In this document: piece after piece, positions 1 to 8,157 of the stretch
Numbering within the stretch: the stretch's first letter is position 1
Layout of the letters: each line of letters starts with the position of its first letter
Position numbers and translations under genes: made by a program
Notes under the pieces: model-generated
Database searches by the model: none
Seen by the model: the letters and a program-made list of their open reading frames with translations, nothing else
Told to the model about the DNA's origin: nothing
Assembly: GCA_945860865.1 (NCBI GenBank)
Contig: CAMARW010000006.1
Coordinates: forward strand, 62,001 to 126,000
Source: Chitinophaga pinensis
Lineage (GTDB): Bacteria > Bacteroidota > Bacteroidia > UKL13-3
DNA length: 64,000 nt
Reading direction: 5' to 3'

Positions 1-275
1 AATTGCAAAATCAATCCTTTAATGAACAAACCAAACGCGAAATTGAAATAGATGTATTAAAAGATTTTGAAGCAGGTTACGAGGGTATAAAAATGCTTCC
101 CAAAGATGCTCGTTTTGGAGTTTACGTGGCCTATATTTATTATTCTCGTTTGTTAAATAAAATTGTTACTTTACCACCACAAGCCATTTTAGAAGAGCGT
201 GTGCGCATCAGCGATAATCAAAAATACGCCTTGTTTTTTGGTTCTTACCTGCGCCATAGTTTCAACATGTTATAA
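1..275 (+). CDS. crtB: Phytoene synthase, C-terminal part (cut by window edge)
   Basis: The reading frame is already open at the window edge, so only about the last 90 residues are visible. They include the run LPKDARFGVYVAYIYYSRLL and the end QKYALFFGSYLRHSFNML, which I recognise as the C-terminus of Bacteroidota squalene/phytoene synthases. The enzyme joins two geranylgeranyl diphosphates into phytoene, the first committed carotenoid step. The aspartate-rich substrate motifs lie outside the window. A gene start follows 2 bases after the stop and idi is next, which fits an isoprenoid/carotenoid operon. The identification rests on the C-terminus and on context. Confidence 0.8.
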   Translation, partial: LQNQSFNEQTKREIEIDVLKDFEAGYEGIKMLPKDARFGVYVAYIYYSRLLNKIVTLPPQAILEERVRISDNQKYALFFGSYLRHSFNML

Positions 276-277
276 AT

Positions 278-769
278 ATGTTTGCCTCTTTTTACCTTAT
301 TTTACTCTTAAATTTTACACAAACCGCCCCTTCAGATTTGAGGCAAATGAGAGATAAATATCACCAAGCCATTTACAAAGAGGTGCTAGCCAAAGAATTA
401 ATTGCGCAACTAAAGCAAAAACCTACTCTTACTGCTATAGAAAAGGCATATTTAGGAGCTACGCAAATGCTTATGGCCCAATACGCTTTTTTGCCCAACC
501 AAAAGTTATCTTGGTTTAGCAGTGGCAAAAGCAATTTAGAGGAGGCCATTAGGGTTGAACCTAAAAATGCAGAAAGTATTTATTTGAGGTATAGTATTCA
601 ACTCAATGTTCCTTCTTTTTTGGGATATAGCCAAAATATTGTTGCCGATAAAGCTTTTTTATTGCAGGAAATTAAGAAAATAAAAGACAAAAATTTACAA
701 GATAGAATAAAGTTATTCCTGCAAAAAGAAGCCTCTTTAACCGAGCAAGAAAGGTTGCTTTTGCCATGA
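278..769 (+). CDS. Unknown 163-residue protein between crtB and idi
   Basis: I do not recognise a named domain. The protein starts with a short hydrophobic segment (about residues 1-14) that could be a weak signal peptide. It is then helical and charged, with a stretch around residues 85-105 (NLEEAIRVEPKNAESIYLRY) that resembles one TPR repeat. It sits 2 bases after the crtB stop, and its stop overlaps the idi start as ATGA, so it is almost certainly co-translated with both. Context suggests an accessory role in the carotenoid operon, but nothing in the sequence shows an activity. Confidence 0.7.
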   Translation: MFASFYLILLLNFTQTAPSDLRQMRDKYHQAIYKEVLAKELIAQLKQKPTLTAIEKAYLGATQMLMAQYAFLPNQKLSWFSSGKSNLEEAIRVEPKNAESIYLRYSIQLNVPSFLGYSQNIVADKAFLLQEIKKIKDKNLQDRIKLFLQKEASLTEQERLLLP

Positions 770-1275
770 TACAAGAAATGGTTATTTTGGTAAATGAGCA
801 CGATAAAGAAATTGGACTCATGGAAAAGCAAGAAGCCCATATAAAGGGGTTGTTACACCGCGCTTTTTCGGTAATGGTTTTTAACGGTAAGGGCGAAATG
901 CTCTTGCAGCAAAGAGCGCTTAGCAAATACCATTCGGGTGGCTTGTGGACAAACACTTGTTGCTCTCATCCGCGCCAAGGCGAAACTACTGAGCAAGCAG
1001 CCCACCGCCGTTTACAAGAAGAAATGGGTTTTGATTGTGAGCTAAAACTGCACCAAACCTTTATTTACAAAGCACCATTTGAAAATGGATTAACCGAACA
1101 CGAGCTTGATCATGTTTTTGTGGGAATCTACAACCAAAATCCGCACATTAACCTCGATGAAGTAAACGATTTTCATTGGATAAGCCTCCCCGATTTAGAC
1201 CTACAACTTCGAGATGAGCCCGAAAAATTTACCGTTTGGTTCAAAATGATTATGGAAAATTACGTTCGTTTGTAG
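766..1275 (+). CDS. idi: Isopentenyl-diphosphate delta-isomerase, type 1
   Basis: A 169-residue Nudix-fold isomerase that interconverts isopentenyl and dimethylallyl diphosphate in the cytoplasm. Visible features are NTCCSHP, with the catalytic cysteine at residue 66, the Nudix-like helix GETTEQAAHRRLQEEMGF just after it, and EHELDH at 111-116, which carries the catalytic glutamate. Length is normal for bacterial type 1 enzymes. It overlaps the preceding gene by 4 bases and belongs to the crtB operon. Its last Leu codon and stop codon lie inside the left arm of a 34-base inverted repeat, so that repeat has become part of the gene end. Confidence 0.93.
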   Translation: MIQEMVILVNEHDKEIGLMEKQEAHIKGLLHRAFSVMVFNGKGEMLLQQRALSKYHSGGLWTNTCCSHPRQGETTEQAAHRRLQEEMGFDCELKLHQTFIYKAPFENGLTEHELDHVFVGIYNQNPHINLDEVNDFHWISLPDLDLQLRDEPEKFTVWFKMIMENYVRL

Positions 1276-1302
1276 GGGCGGAATATTTTCCGCCCCTACA
1301 AA
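1269..1302. repeat. Perfect GC-rich inverted repeat overlapping the idi stop
   Basis: The arms TTTGTAGGGGCGGAA (1269-1283) and TTCCGCCCCTACAAA (1288-1302) are perfect reverse complements around a 4-base loop. The GC content is far above the surrounding sequence. There is no T-run after the stem, so it does not look like an ordinary intrinsic terminator. It resembles REP/small palindromic elements moved by RAYT-type transposases, but no such transposase gene is in the window. The idi stop codon (1273-1275) lies within the left arm. Confidence 0.8.
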
Positions 1303-1312
1303 TGAACCCACC

Positions 1313-1356
1313 AACCAAATGTAGCGACCCACGGCCGTGGGTCGCTACATTTGGTT
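1313..1356. repeat. 44-base perfect palindrome with a partial direct repeat
   Basis: Every base from 1313 to 1356 pairs with its mirror around the centre 1334/1335. The core is GCGACCCACGGCCGTGGGTC and its neighbours. A 13-base piece of the right arm, CTACATTTGGTTT (1345-1357), is repeated directly at 1361-1373, so the arm was partly duplicated. Together with the inverted repeat at 1269-1302 it fills most of the gap between idi and rbfA. It is probably a REP-like mobile palindrome. Confidence 0.8.
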
Positions 1357-1413
1357 TATCCTACATTTGGTTTCTAATTTTTTCTTTGCCCATTTTTTCG
1401 CATATTTGCAGGT

Positions 1414-1785
1414 ATGAGCGTAAGGCAAGAGAAATTTTCGGGGTTAATACAGCAGCATTTGGCAGATATTTTTATGCGCCAGCCCGAATTTGTGAACAAA
1501 GAATTTGTTACCATTAGCAAGGTGGAGGTTTCGCCAGATTTAGGTTATGCCAAGATTTACTTAAGCATGATTAAGGTTAAAGACCGCAATTTCCTTATTA
1601 ACTTAATTGTATTGCAAACTCCGCAAATTAGAAAACACCTAGCCACTAAAATAAGAAACCAAGCGCGTATTGTTCCCGAGCTTAACTTTTTAATAGATGA
1701 TAGCCTCGATTACGTATTTAAAATAGACGAACTAATGAAGCGCGTGAACGAAGAAGATGAGCGCAAACGCAACGAAAATAAATAA
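1414..1785 (+). CDS. rbfA: 30S ribosome-binding factor A
   Basis: A 123-residue KH-like protein that binds the 30S subunit and helps late 16S rRNA maturation. The N-terminus MSVRQEKFSGLIQQHLADIF, the central SKVEVSPDLGYAKIYLS and the RNA-binding part around QIRKHLATKIRNQARIVPEL are typical of the family, as is the charged tail. A methyltransferase gene begins 17 bases downstream and an FtsX-like permease follows. The upstream gap is filled by palindromes, so its promoter must lie in the short stretch just before the start or upstream of the repeats. Confidence 0.92.
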   Translation: MSVRQEKFSGLIQQHLADIFMRQPEFVNKEFVTISKVEVSPDLGYAKIYLSMIKVKDRNFLINLIVLQTPQIRKHLATKIRNQARIVPELNFLIDDSLDYVFKIDELMKRVNEEDERKRNENK

Positions 1786-1802
1786 TACTCAGCAAGCATA
1801 CC

Positions 1803-2609
1803 ATGAATTACGATCCAATAAAAAAAGACTTAGGCATTGTTTTTAACCAAAGCACCTTTTTAAGAAAGATTTTTTACTCTTTACTCGATTTGTTGCTCCT
1901 ACGCACATGGCATGTGCACAGAGAACTAAAATTGTGGCTCAAAAGCAATAGCAGCGCCCAAATTCTAGATGCAGGCTCAGGCTTTGGTCAGTACAGTTTT
2001 TACATGGCCAAAAAAGGTAAGCAGTTTCAAATAGATGCTGTTGATGTAAAAGAAGATCAAATAGCAGATTGTAACCAATTTTTTAAAAAGTGCAGTTTAA
2101 GTAATGCCAATTTTGCTTTTGGTGATTTAACCCTTCCCATTGCCCAAGACAAATATGATTTGGTAATGTGTGTAGATGTTATGGAACATATTTTAGAAGA
2201 TGTTACTGTATTTAAAAACTTTAACCAAGCCATGAAGAAGGGTGGCATGTTGCTTATTTCTACACCAAGCGACCAAGGTGGGAGTGATGTACACGAAGAA
2301 ACCGGAGAGAGCTTTATTGGCGAACACGTGCGCGATGGTTACCCGGTAGCAGAAATGGCAGATAAGTTAAAACAAGCGGGCTTTACCCAATTCGAAATTT
2401 TATATAGCTACGGCACTCCAGGCAAAATTGCTTGGAAATTGAGCATGAAATACCCTATGCTTATGCTAAATACGAGCAAAATATTCTTTCTTTTAATTCC
2501 GCCTTATTACCTAATTACCTATCCTTTTAGCTACCTCCTAAATTGGTTAGATACCCATAGCAAACATGCCACAGGTACCGGATTAATTGTGAAGGCCTGG
2601 AAATCCTAG
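1803..2609 (+). CDS. Class I SAM-dependent methyltransferase
   Basis: A 268-residue protein with the SAM-binding motif I ILDAGSGFGQYS at about residues 54-65, an acidic motif II (DAVDVKEDQ) after the second strand, and DLVMCVDVMEHI, which is motif IV of the UbiE/Methyltransf_11 type. The C-terminus has a hydrophobic stretch at about 215-245, which may hold it at the membrane. The substrate is unknown. It lies between rbfA and an ABC permease, with 17 and 3 bases to its neighbours, so it is probably in the same transcript. Confidence 0.8.
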   Translation: MNYDPIKKDLGIVFNQSTFLRKIFYSLLDLLLLRTWHVHRELKLWLKSNSSAQILDAGSGFGQYSFYMAKKGKQFQIDAVDVKEDQIADCNQFFKKCSLSNANFAFGDLTLPIAQDKYDLVMCVDVMEHILEDVTVFKNFNQAMKKGGMLLISTPSDQGGSDVHEETGESFIGEHVRDGYPVAEMADKLKQAGFTQFEILYSYGTPGKIAWKLSMKYPMLMLNTSKIFFLLIPPYYLITYPFSYLLNWLDTHSKHATGTGLIVKAWKS

Positions 2610-2612
2610 CCC

Positions 2613-3845
2613 TTGAACCTGTCTTTTAAAATAGCGCTTAGGTATTTCTTTTCACGCAAATTGCAAGGTGGCTTTAATGCCATTTCTTTAATTTCTTATA
2701 TCTCTTTGTTAGGCTATGCCGTAGGCGCTGCCGCGTTGCTCATTATACTCTCTGTTTTTAATGGTTTTGAGGGTTTATTTACCCAAATGTACAGCAACTT
2801 TGATGCAGATTTTAAAATCTCACCTGCCACGGGTAAATACATTCATTTGCCGCATTTACCCATACAACAAATTAACCAAATTGAAGGCATAAAAGGCCAT
2901 ACAGCTGTTTGGGAAGAAAATGCCTTGTTGCGTTACAATGGCAAACAAACCATTGCTACCATTAAGGCTGTAGATAAAAACTACTTACAAATAAACCCTT
3001 TAGATAGCAACCTTCTTTATGGAGAATTATTGCTTGAAACGGATGCAGATTCTGCCTTTGCATTAGTGGGAAACGGATTAGCCTATCAACTGGGTGTAGA
3101 CCCCGGAGATCAGTTTAATTATTTGGGTATTTATTTGCCCAAAAAAGGCAAAGTAGATATGCTCGATCCTACAGGGGCCTTTGCCCATGGTTTGGTTTTT
3201 CCGGCAGGCGTTTTTACCGTGCAAGAAGAGGTAGATAATAAATATGTTTTACTACCACTTTCGTATGTTTTTAAATTGATAGAGGATAGCAACAATATTT
3301 CAGCTTTAGAAATTAGACTGCATCCAGGCATCAATAATCAGTTGGTTCGAACCAAGTTAACACAGCTTTTGGGTCAGGATTATGTGATAAAGAATAAATT
3401 TGAACAAAGAGAAAGTTTTTTTAAGGTAATGCAATCAGAGAAAACCATTTCTTATTTTATTTTGGTTTTTATATTGCTCATTGCAGCTTTTAATACCATT
3501 GGCTCTTTATATATGTTGGTTATAGAAAAAAGAAGCGATATGCAGTTATTGGCCAGCATGGGTTTAAGCGCCAATAAAGCGGCTGCTATCTTTGTTTTTC
3601 AGAGTTTGTGGATTGCCATAACAGGTGGTTTAGTAGGTATTATTATTGGCTTAGCCGTATGTTATGGTCAGCAAGAATTTTCTTGGGTAGCCCTGCAAAC
3701 CAGCGGAAATACAGTAATAAGTGCTTACCCAATTGCGGTAAAATGGCAAGATGCCGTGCAGGTTTTCTTTACCTTATTGGCCATGGGTTTATTAACTTCT
3801 TTATACCCCGCCTATAAAGCGAAATCTTTTTTAAACGAAGTTTAA
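2613..3845 (+). CDS. FtsX-like ABC transporter permease (LolC/LolE type)
   Basis: A 410-residue MacB/FtsX-fold permease. One membrane segment near residues 20-50 is followed by a large periplasmic domain, then three segments at about 278-300, 325-350 and 378-400. This is the arrangement of LolC/LolE, which extract lipoproteins from the inner membrane with the ATPase LolD. No ATPase is encoded nearby. The best start is TTG at 2613, three bases after the previous stop, because it gives the usual N-terminus (NLSFKIALRYFFSRK). The gene contains one copy of the TTGGTTCGAACCAA palindrome at 3342-3355. Confidence 0.87.
   Translation: MNLSFKIALRYFFSRKLQGGFNAISLISYISLLGYAVGAAALLIILSVFNGFEGLFTQMYSNFDADFKISPATGKYIHLPHLPIQQINQIEGIKGHTAVWEENALLRYNGKQTIATIKAVDKNYLQINPLDSNLLYGELLLETDADSAFALVGNGLAYQLGVDPGDQFNYLGIYLPKKGKVDMLDPTGAFAHGLVFPAGVFTVQEEVDNKYVLLPLSYVFKLIEDSNNISALEIRLHPGINNQLVRTKLTQLLGQDYVIKNKFEQRESFFKVMQSEKTISYFILVFILLIAAFNTIGSLYMLVIEKRSDMQLLASMGLSANKAAAIFVFQSLWIAITGGLVGIIIGLAVCYGQQEFSWVALQTSGNTVISAYPIAVKWQDAVQVFFTLLAMGLLTSLYPAYKAKSFLNEV
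3342..3355. repeat. TTGGTTCGAACCAA palindrome, copy 1
   Basis: A perfect 14-base palindrome inside the permease gene, read there as codons for Leu-Val-Arg-Thr plus flanks. The same 14 bases recur at 6452-6465 and 36241-36254, and a variant sharing the inner 10 bases is at 25175-25188. Function unknown. Confidence 0.7.
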
Positions 3846-3862
3846 ATTGCGGTTTTAAAAGT

Positions 3863-4852
3863 TTATTTCTCTTTGTAAACAACCTCTAAGAGGGTTTGGC
3901 CAACAGCACGTAAAGTGTTTTTATCAATGTTACTCAAATTATCATTTACCGTATGCCAATGCGCAGGGAAGCGAGAGTCTGTTTGCTCAGAATAATGAAT
4001 GATATCTATAGTGGGTATTTGGGCTAATTCATTAATGTATTTGTGATCATCGGTAATAAATCCACCTTGGTAATAATAGAAGTAATTGCTAAAACCCAAT
4101 TGTATGGCTTGATCCCAAACTTTTCTTAAAATGGGTTCAGCATATTTCATGCTATAACCTTCCCAAATAAACTTAGCATTTTTGCCCCCAACCATATCTA
4201 ATAAAATGCCATAATCTGCCTTGTAACCGGGTATGTGCGGGTTTTTGCTCCAATATTGTGAACCCAAGCAATAAGTATCTCCGCCTTGATCCGATTTGCC
4301 CAAATCTTCGGCATCTAAGCAAATGAAATCTATGCCAATAGTAGGTCTGTTTTTGCTCATAATTCGAGCCATTTCTAACATTACAGCCACGCCACTTGCC
4401 CCATCATCTGCGGCATCTATGGCAGTATTGTGGTTTGCCGGATTGGGGTCGTTATCTGCATAAGGTCTGCTATCCCAATGGGCGCAAATTAAGATGCGTT
4501 TACTTGCTTTTGGATTAAAAGATGCTATGATATTTTTTATATTCAATGGCTTTTTATCCCAATTACTTACAACTGCTTTTTGTTCTGTAACCACATCGGC
4601 ATATTTTTTAAATTCACTTACCAAATACTTGCCACATGCTGTATGTGCATCGCTGTTGCACACGCGAGGACCAAAACTCACTTGTTTCTCTATAAAATAA
4701 TAAGCAGAATCTGCATTGAAGTTCTGACTAATTTGTTGGTATTTGGCAGGTTCAGGAGCGGTTTTTTGTTGCTGGGTTGCCGGCTTAGGATCATTGCCAC
4801 AAGCCCCCAAAAAGGTTAAAGCCATTCCTAATAATATGTACAAGTATTTCAT
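3863..4852 (-). CDS. Lipoprotein M28 peptidase, glutaminyl cyclase-like
   Basis: A 329-residue lipoprotein with signal peptide and lipobox LGAC (Cys18). It belongs to the M28 zinc aminopeptidase fold, in the branch annotated as glutaminyl-peptide cyclotransferase in Bacteroidota. Zinc-site motifs are AHWDSRPYADND, the DAADDGASG aspartate, the DAEDLG glutamate and the late FPAHWHTVNDN histidine. That enzyme type turns N-terminal Gln into pyroglutamate on exported proteins, many of which have Gln after signal-peptidase cleavage. The gene converges on the FtsX permease, with only 17 bases between the stops, and is transcribed alone. Confidence 0.85.
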   Translation of the reverse strand: MKYLYILLGMALTFLGACGNDPKPATQQQKTAPEPAKYQQISQNFNADSAYYFIEKQVSFGPRVCNSDAHTACGKYLVSEFKKYADVVTEQKAVVSNWDKKPLNIKNIIASFNPKASKRILICAHWDSRPYADNDPNPANHNTAIDAADDGASGVAVMLEMARIMSKNRPTIGIDFICLDAEDLGKSDQGGDTYCLGSQYWSKNPHIPGYKADYGILLDMVGGKNAKFIWEGYSMKYAEPILRKVWDQAIQLGFSNYFYYYQGGFITDDHKYINELAQIPTIDIIHYSEQTDSRFPAHWHTVNDNLSNIDKNTLRAVGQTLLEVVYKEK

Positions 4853-5050
4853 TGAGGCAAAATACGTATTTTACCTGCTAAAATCCTAAACATCTAGTTT
4901 AGGTTTTGCCGCTTGCAAAACTTCTTATACCAGCTATTTTAATTAAGATAGCTTGAGGTAATTTTCATTTTACGTTTAAAATCTGGCAAGTTTAAAAGTA
5001 AAAAATAACCACTTGCCCGAGTATCATTTTGCATTTAAAAAGCATAAAAA

Positions 5051-5081
5051 TTTGTGCGATACGGCTTTTTGGCTACTTTTG
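5051..5081 (+). promoter_or_regulatory. Bacteroidota-type promoter for panD
   Basis: A -33 TTTG (5051-5054) and a perfect -7 TACTTTTG (5074-5081) are separated by 19 bases, the usual spacing for the primary sigma factor of this phylum. The predicted start of transcription is about 10 bases before the panD ATG at 5098. Confidence 0.75.
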
Positions 5082-5097
5082 CAAAGCAATAACAACT

Positions 5098-5448
5098 ATG
5101 CAAATACAACTCTTAAAATCTAAAATACACCGTGTAAAAGTTAGTCAAACAGAATTACACTATGTGGGAAGCATTACCATTGATGAAGATTTAATGGATG
5201 CTGCTAATATGATTGAAAACGAAAAAGTACAAGTGGTAAATATTAATAATGGTGAGCGCTTGGAAACTTATGTAATAAAAGGCGAGCGCGGAAGTGGAAT
5301 GATTTGTCTCAACGGTCCAGCCGCTCGCAAAGCAGCAACCGGCGATTCTGTAATTATTATTTCCTATTGCCTCATGGATTTTGAAGCAGCTAAATTGTAT
5401 AAACCCATCGCGGTTTATCCAGATCACAATAACAAACTAACACACTAA
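5098..5448 (+). CDS. panD: Aspartate 1-decarboxylase
   Basis: A 116-residue proenzyme that makes beta-alanine from aspartate for pantothenate and CoA. It carries the self-cleavage site YVGSITID, with Gly24-Ser25, which yields the pyruvoyl cofactor, and [12 protein letters not shown] for the active-site region. The start at ATG 5098 is chosen because it gives the family N-terminus and lies just downstream of a clear promoter. An in-frame ATG at 5029 would place the promoter inside the gene. It heads an operon with the LPG-synthase-like gene and rfaE2. Confidence 0.95.
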   Translation: MQIQLLKSKIHRVKVSQTELHYVGSITIDEDLMDAANMIENEKVQVVNINNGERLETYVIKGERGSGMICLNGPAARKAATGDSVIIISYCLMDFEAAKLYKPIAVYPDHNNKLTH

Positions 5449-5454
5449 TTAACT

Positions 5455-6450
5455 GTGAAAAAAATTAGCCAATACGGGCTCATCCTTTTGGTAGGTGGAT
5501 TCTTTCTCTATTTTGTATTTAGAGATACCAATTGGAATGAACTATTCCAAAAAATGAGCGGAGCTAATTTTAATTGGTTAGCTATTGGCGTAATTATTTC
5601 GATAGTTAGTCATTGGCTAAGGGCCTACAGAGCTACCTTTTTATATGAGGCTATGCAATATAAAGTTAGCACTACCCATAGCTTTTATGCCGTACTCATT
5701 GGTTACATGATGAACTACATTATTCCACGTGCTGGAGAAGTATCGCGTTGTGCAGCCCTTGCAAAAACAGATCAAATGCCAGTAGAAAAATCACTCGGCA
5801 CAGTAGTTACAGAGCGAATTGTGGATATGGCTTTATTGCTCATTATTCTAAGCACTATTTTTCTGCTTAAATTTGATTTAATTATAGATTTCATTAAACA
5901 AACAAGTGCTAACCAAACTGATACTGGTGAAACAAATGGTTTTAGCTGGAAATACATTGTACTTATAAGCCTAGCCATTAGCGGAATTTTACTTTTTAGT
6001 TTGCGAAAAAAGCTGTTTAAAAGCAAACTTTTCGTGCACCTTTTTGAGCTTTTACAGGGATTTGGCGATGGATTATTAAGTATTAGACATATTAAAAATC
6101 CCTTGCTCTTTATTGTTCTATCTGTTTGCATTTGGTTGGGCTATATTTTAATGATGTATTTCTGTTTGTTTGCCCTAGAATCTACCGCTTACCTCAGTTT
6201 TACTGATTGTTTAGTGGTTTTTGCCATTGGTACCATTGGGGTAGTTTTACCTGCACCAGGCGCTGGAGCAGGTACTTACCACTTTTTTGTTATGCAAGCG
6301 CTGCTATTGTTTGGGGTGGCTAAAGAAGACGGAATAGCTTATGCAACCATGGTGCATGGCATTCAAATGATTGTATTATTAGTTATTGGAGCAATTGCCT
6401 CATTATTGGTAATTGCCAAACAAAAGAAGCAGGCAAATGAGCAAGCATAG
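5455..6450 (+). CDS. Lysylphosphatidylglycerol synthase transmembrane-like protein (UPF0104)
   Basis: A 331-residue integral membrane protein with about eight hydrophobic segments. It matches the membrane half of MprF-type lysylphosphatidylglycerol synthases, seen in motifs such as HWLRAYRATFLYEAM, YMMNYIIPRAGEVSR and PAPGAGAGTYHFF. The aminoacyl-transferase domain is absent, as is common in this family, so it may be a lipid flippase. The true substrate is unknown. It begins with GTG six bases after panD and overlaps rfaE2 by 14 bases, which indicates one transcript. Confidence 0.85.
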   Translation: MKKISQYGLILLVGGFFLYFVFRDTNWNELFQKMSGANFNWLAIGVIISIVSHWLRAYRATFLYEAMQYKVSTTHSFYAVLIGYMMNYIIPRAGEVSRCAALAKTDQMPVEKSLGTVVTERIVDMALLLIILSTIFLLKFDLIIDFIKQTSANQTDTGETNGFSWKYIVLISLAISGILLFSLRKKLFKSKLFVHLFELLQGFGDGLLSIRHIKNPLLFIVLSVCIWLGYILMMYFCLFALESTAYLSFTDCLVVFAIGTIGVVLPAPGAGAGTYHFFVMQALLLFGVAKEDGIAYATMVHGIQMIVLLVIGAIASLLVIAKQKKQANEQA

Positions 6451-6934
6451 TTTGGTTCGAACCAAAATATTGAGGGATTTAAATGCCCTTTCTGAGCTTT
6501 TATTGCAATGGAAAAGCGCGAACCAGAAGATTGTATTTACCAACGGGTGCTTTGATATTTTGCACCGAGGACACGTAGATTATTTGGCCAAAGCTGCAGA
6601 TTTAGGAGATGTTTTAATAATTGGCGTAAATACCGATCAATCAGTTAGCGCTATAAAAGGGGCTCATAGGCCTATTCAAGACCAAGAATCGCGCTTGCAA
6701 ATTTTGGCTTCACTGGCTTTTGTAGATGCCGTTATTTTATTTGATGAGCCCACTCCCTACGAGTTAATAAAATTGGTTCAGCCAGATGTATTGGTAAAAG
6801 GAAGCGATTACCAGGCGGAGAACATTGTGGGCTACGATATTGTTAAAGCTAAAGGAGGATCAATCAATACATTAGATTTTATTCCGGGGTTTTCTACCAG
6901 CGGTATTGAGAGTAAAATAAAGCAAACTAAGTAA
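6437..6934 (+). CDS. rfaE2: Heptose 1-phosphate adenylyltransferase, single domain
   Basis: A 165-residue nucleotidyltransferase with TNGCFDILHRGH, whose HRGH at residues 43-46 is the HxGH motif of the cytidylyltransferase-like fold, and a later ESRLQILASLAFVD. It equals the C-terminal half of HldE/RfaE, which makes ADP-D-glycero-D-manno-heptose for lipopolysaccharide. The kinase half is not nearby. The start at ATG 6437 is preferred to an earlier non-ATG start at 6413, which lies deeper in the previous gene. A copy of the TTGGTTCGAACCAA palindrome lies in its codons 5-10. Confidence 0.88.
   Translation: MSKHSLVRTKILRDLNALSELLLQWKSANQKIVFTNGCFDILHRGHVDYLAKAADLGDVLIIGVNTDQSVSAIKGAHRPIQDQESRLQILASLAFVDAVILFDEPTPYELIKLVQPDVLVKGSDYQAENIVGYDIVKAKGGSINTLDFIPGFSTSGIESKIKQTK
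6451..6466. repeat. TTGGTTCGAACCAA palindrome, copy 2 (16-base arms)
   Basis: TTTGGTTCGAACCAAA is a perfect 16-base palindrome directly after the stop codon of the upstream membrane-protein gene and inside the start of rfaE2, where it is translated as Leu-Val-Arg-Thr-Lys, the same peptide as copy 1. Confidence 0.7.
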
Positions 6935-6940
6935 AATCAT

Positions 6941-6986
6941 TTGCCCTAGATTGGAAAATGATGGGGCAAGTAATATATTCGCCCCA
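6941..6986 (+). promoter_or_regulatory. Alternative-pairing segment before the acyl-CoA dehydrogenase
   Basis: TTGCCC (6941-6946) can pair with GGGCAA (6964-6969). The same middle segment (TGGGGC, 6962-6967) can instead pair with GCCCCA (6981-6986) around an AT-rich loop, so the two pairings exclude each other. The second stem also resembles a degraded version of the GGGGC...GCCCC repeat after idi. Whether it acts as an attenuator, an operator or only repeat debris cannot be told from one copy. Confidence 0.35.
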
Positions 6987-7000
6987 CAAAATCACAGATT

Positions 7001-8140
7001 ATGAACTTTGAATTTACAGAAGAGCAATTAAATGTTCAGCAAGCCGCAAGAGATTTTGCGCAAACCGAATTATTACCGGGTGTTATTGAAAGAGATAATG
7101 AGCAAAAATTTCCAGCAGAGCAAATTAAAAAATTAGGCGAACTAGGTTTCATGGGAATTATGGTTGACCCTAAATATGGAGGTTCTGGGATGGATACCAT
7201 TTCTTATGTTCTAGCCATGGAAGAAATTTCTAAAATAGACGCTTCTGCTTCAGTGGTTGTTTCTGTAAATAATTCTTTGGTTTGCTGGGGTTTAGAAACT
7301 TATGGTACTGAAGAGCAAAAACAAAAATATTTAGTGCCAATGGCAAGCGGTCAGGTTCATGGTGCTTTTTTACTTTCTGAGCCAGAAGCTGGAAGTGATG
7401 CTACATCTCAAAGAACTACTGCTACTGATGAAGGCGATCATTATTTGTTGAATGGCACAAAAAATTGGATCACCAACGGTAATTCTGCCACGCATTATTT
7501 AGTAATTGCGCAAACCTACGTTGAAAAAGGACACAAGGGAATTAATGCTTTTATTGTTGAGAAAAGCTGGGAGGGTGTAACGGTTGGAAAAAAAGAAGAT
7601 AAAATGGGAATCCGCGGAAGTGATACACATTCTATTATGTTTCAAGATGTAAAAATCCCAAAGGAAAACAGAATTGGTGAAGATGGTTTTGGATTTAAGT
7701 TTGCTATGAAAGTTTTAGCAGGTGGTAGAATTGGAATTGCTGCTCAAGCTTTAGGTATAGCTAGCGGAGCCTATGAATTGGCGCTTAAATATTCGAAAGC
7801 GCGTAAAGCATTTGGCAAAGAAATTATGCATCACCAAGCCATTCAATTTAAATTGGCAGATATGGCAACCCAAATTGAAGCTGCTCGATTAATGGTTATC
7901 AAGGCTGCTGCACTTAAAGATGCTGGTAAAGAGTATGCATTAATGAGCTCTATGGCTAAAGTTTTTGCCTCAGAAACAGCTATGTGGGTTACTACAGAAG
8001 CTGTTCAAGTGCACGGGGGTTATGGATATGTAAAAGAGTACCATGTTGAACGTCTCATGCGTGATGCTAAAATCACTCAAATTTATGAGGGTACCAGCGA
8101 GGTGAATAGAATTGTTATTTCAAGAGAAATATTGAAGTAA
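7001..8140 (+). CDS. Acyl-CoA dehydrogenase, short-chain type
   Basis: A 379-residue FAD enzyme that oxidises acyl-CoA to enoyl-CoA. Signatures are LLSEPEAGSDATS (FAD/substrate loop), WITNG, the helix CSKARKAFGK-like segment YSKARKAFGKEIMHHQAI, VHGGYGYVKEY, and IYEGTSEVNRIVI, whose Glu is the catalytic base in the short- and medium-chain group. Length is normal. It is followed by a strong terminator and preceded by a hairpin region, so it is probably monocistronic. Butyryl-CoA dehydrogenase activity is a reasonable guess, not shown. Confidence 0.92.
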   Translation: MNFEFTEEQLNVQQAARDFAQTELLPGVIERDNEQKFPAEQIKKLGELGFMGIMVDPKYGGSGMDTISYVLAMEEISKIDASASVVVSVNNSLVCWGLETYGTEEQKQKYLVPMASGQVHGAFLLSEPEAGSDATSQRTTATDEGDHYLLNGTKNWITNGNSATHYLVIAQTYVEKGHKGINAFIVEKSWEGVTVGKKEDKMGIRGSDTHSIMFQDVKIPKENRIGEDGFGFKFAMKVLAGGRIGIAAQALGIASGAYELALKYSKARKAFGKEIMHHQAIQFKLADMATQIEAARLMVIKAAALKDAGKEYALMSSMAKVFASETAMWVTTEAVQVHGGYGYVKEYHVERLMRDAKITQIYEGTSEVNRIVISREILK

Positions 8141-8157
8141 TTCGAATAAAATAAGTT

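Noticed and set aside
5029-5097. A longer start for panD
   Set aside because: The region holds the promoter and gives a sequence unlike the family N-terminus.
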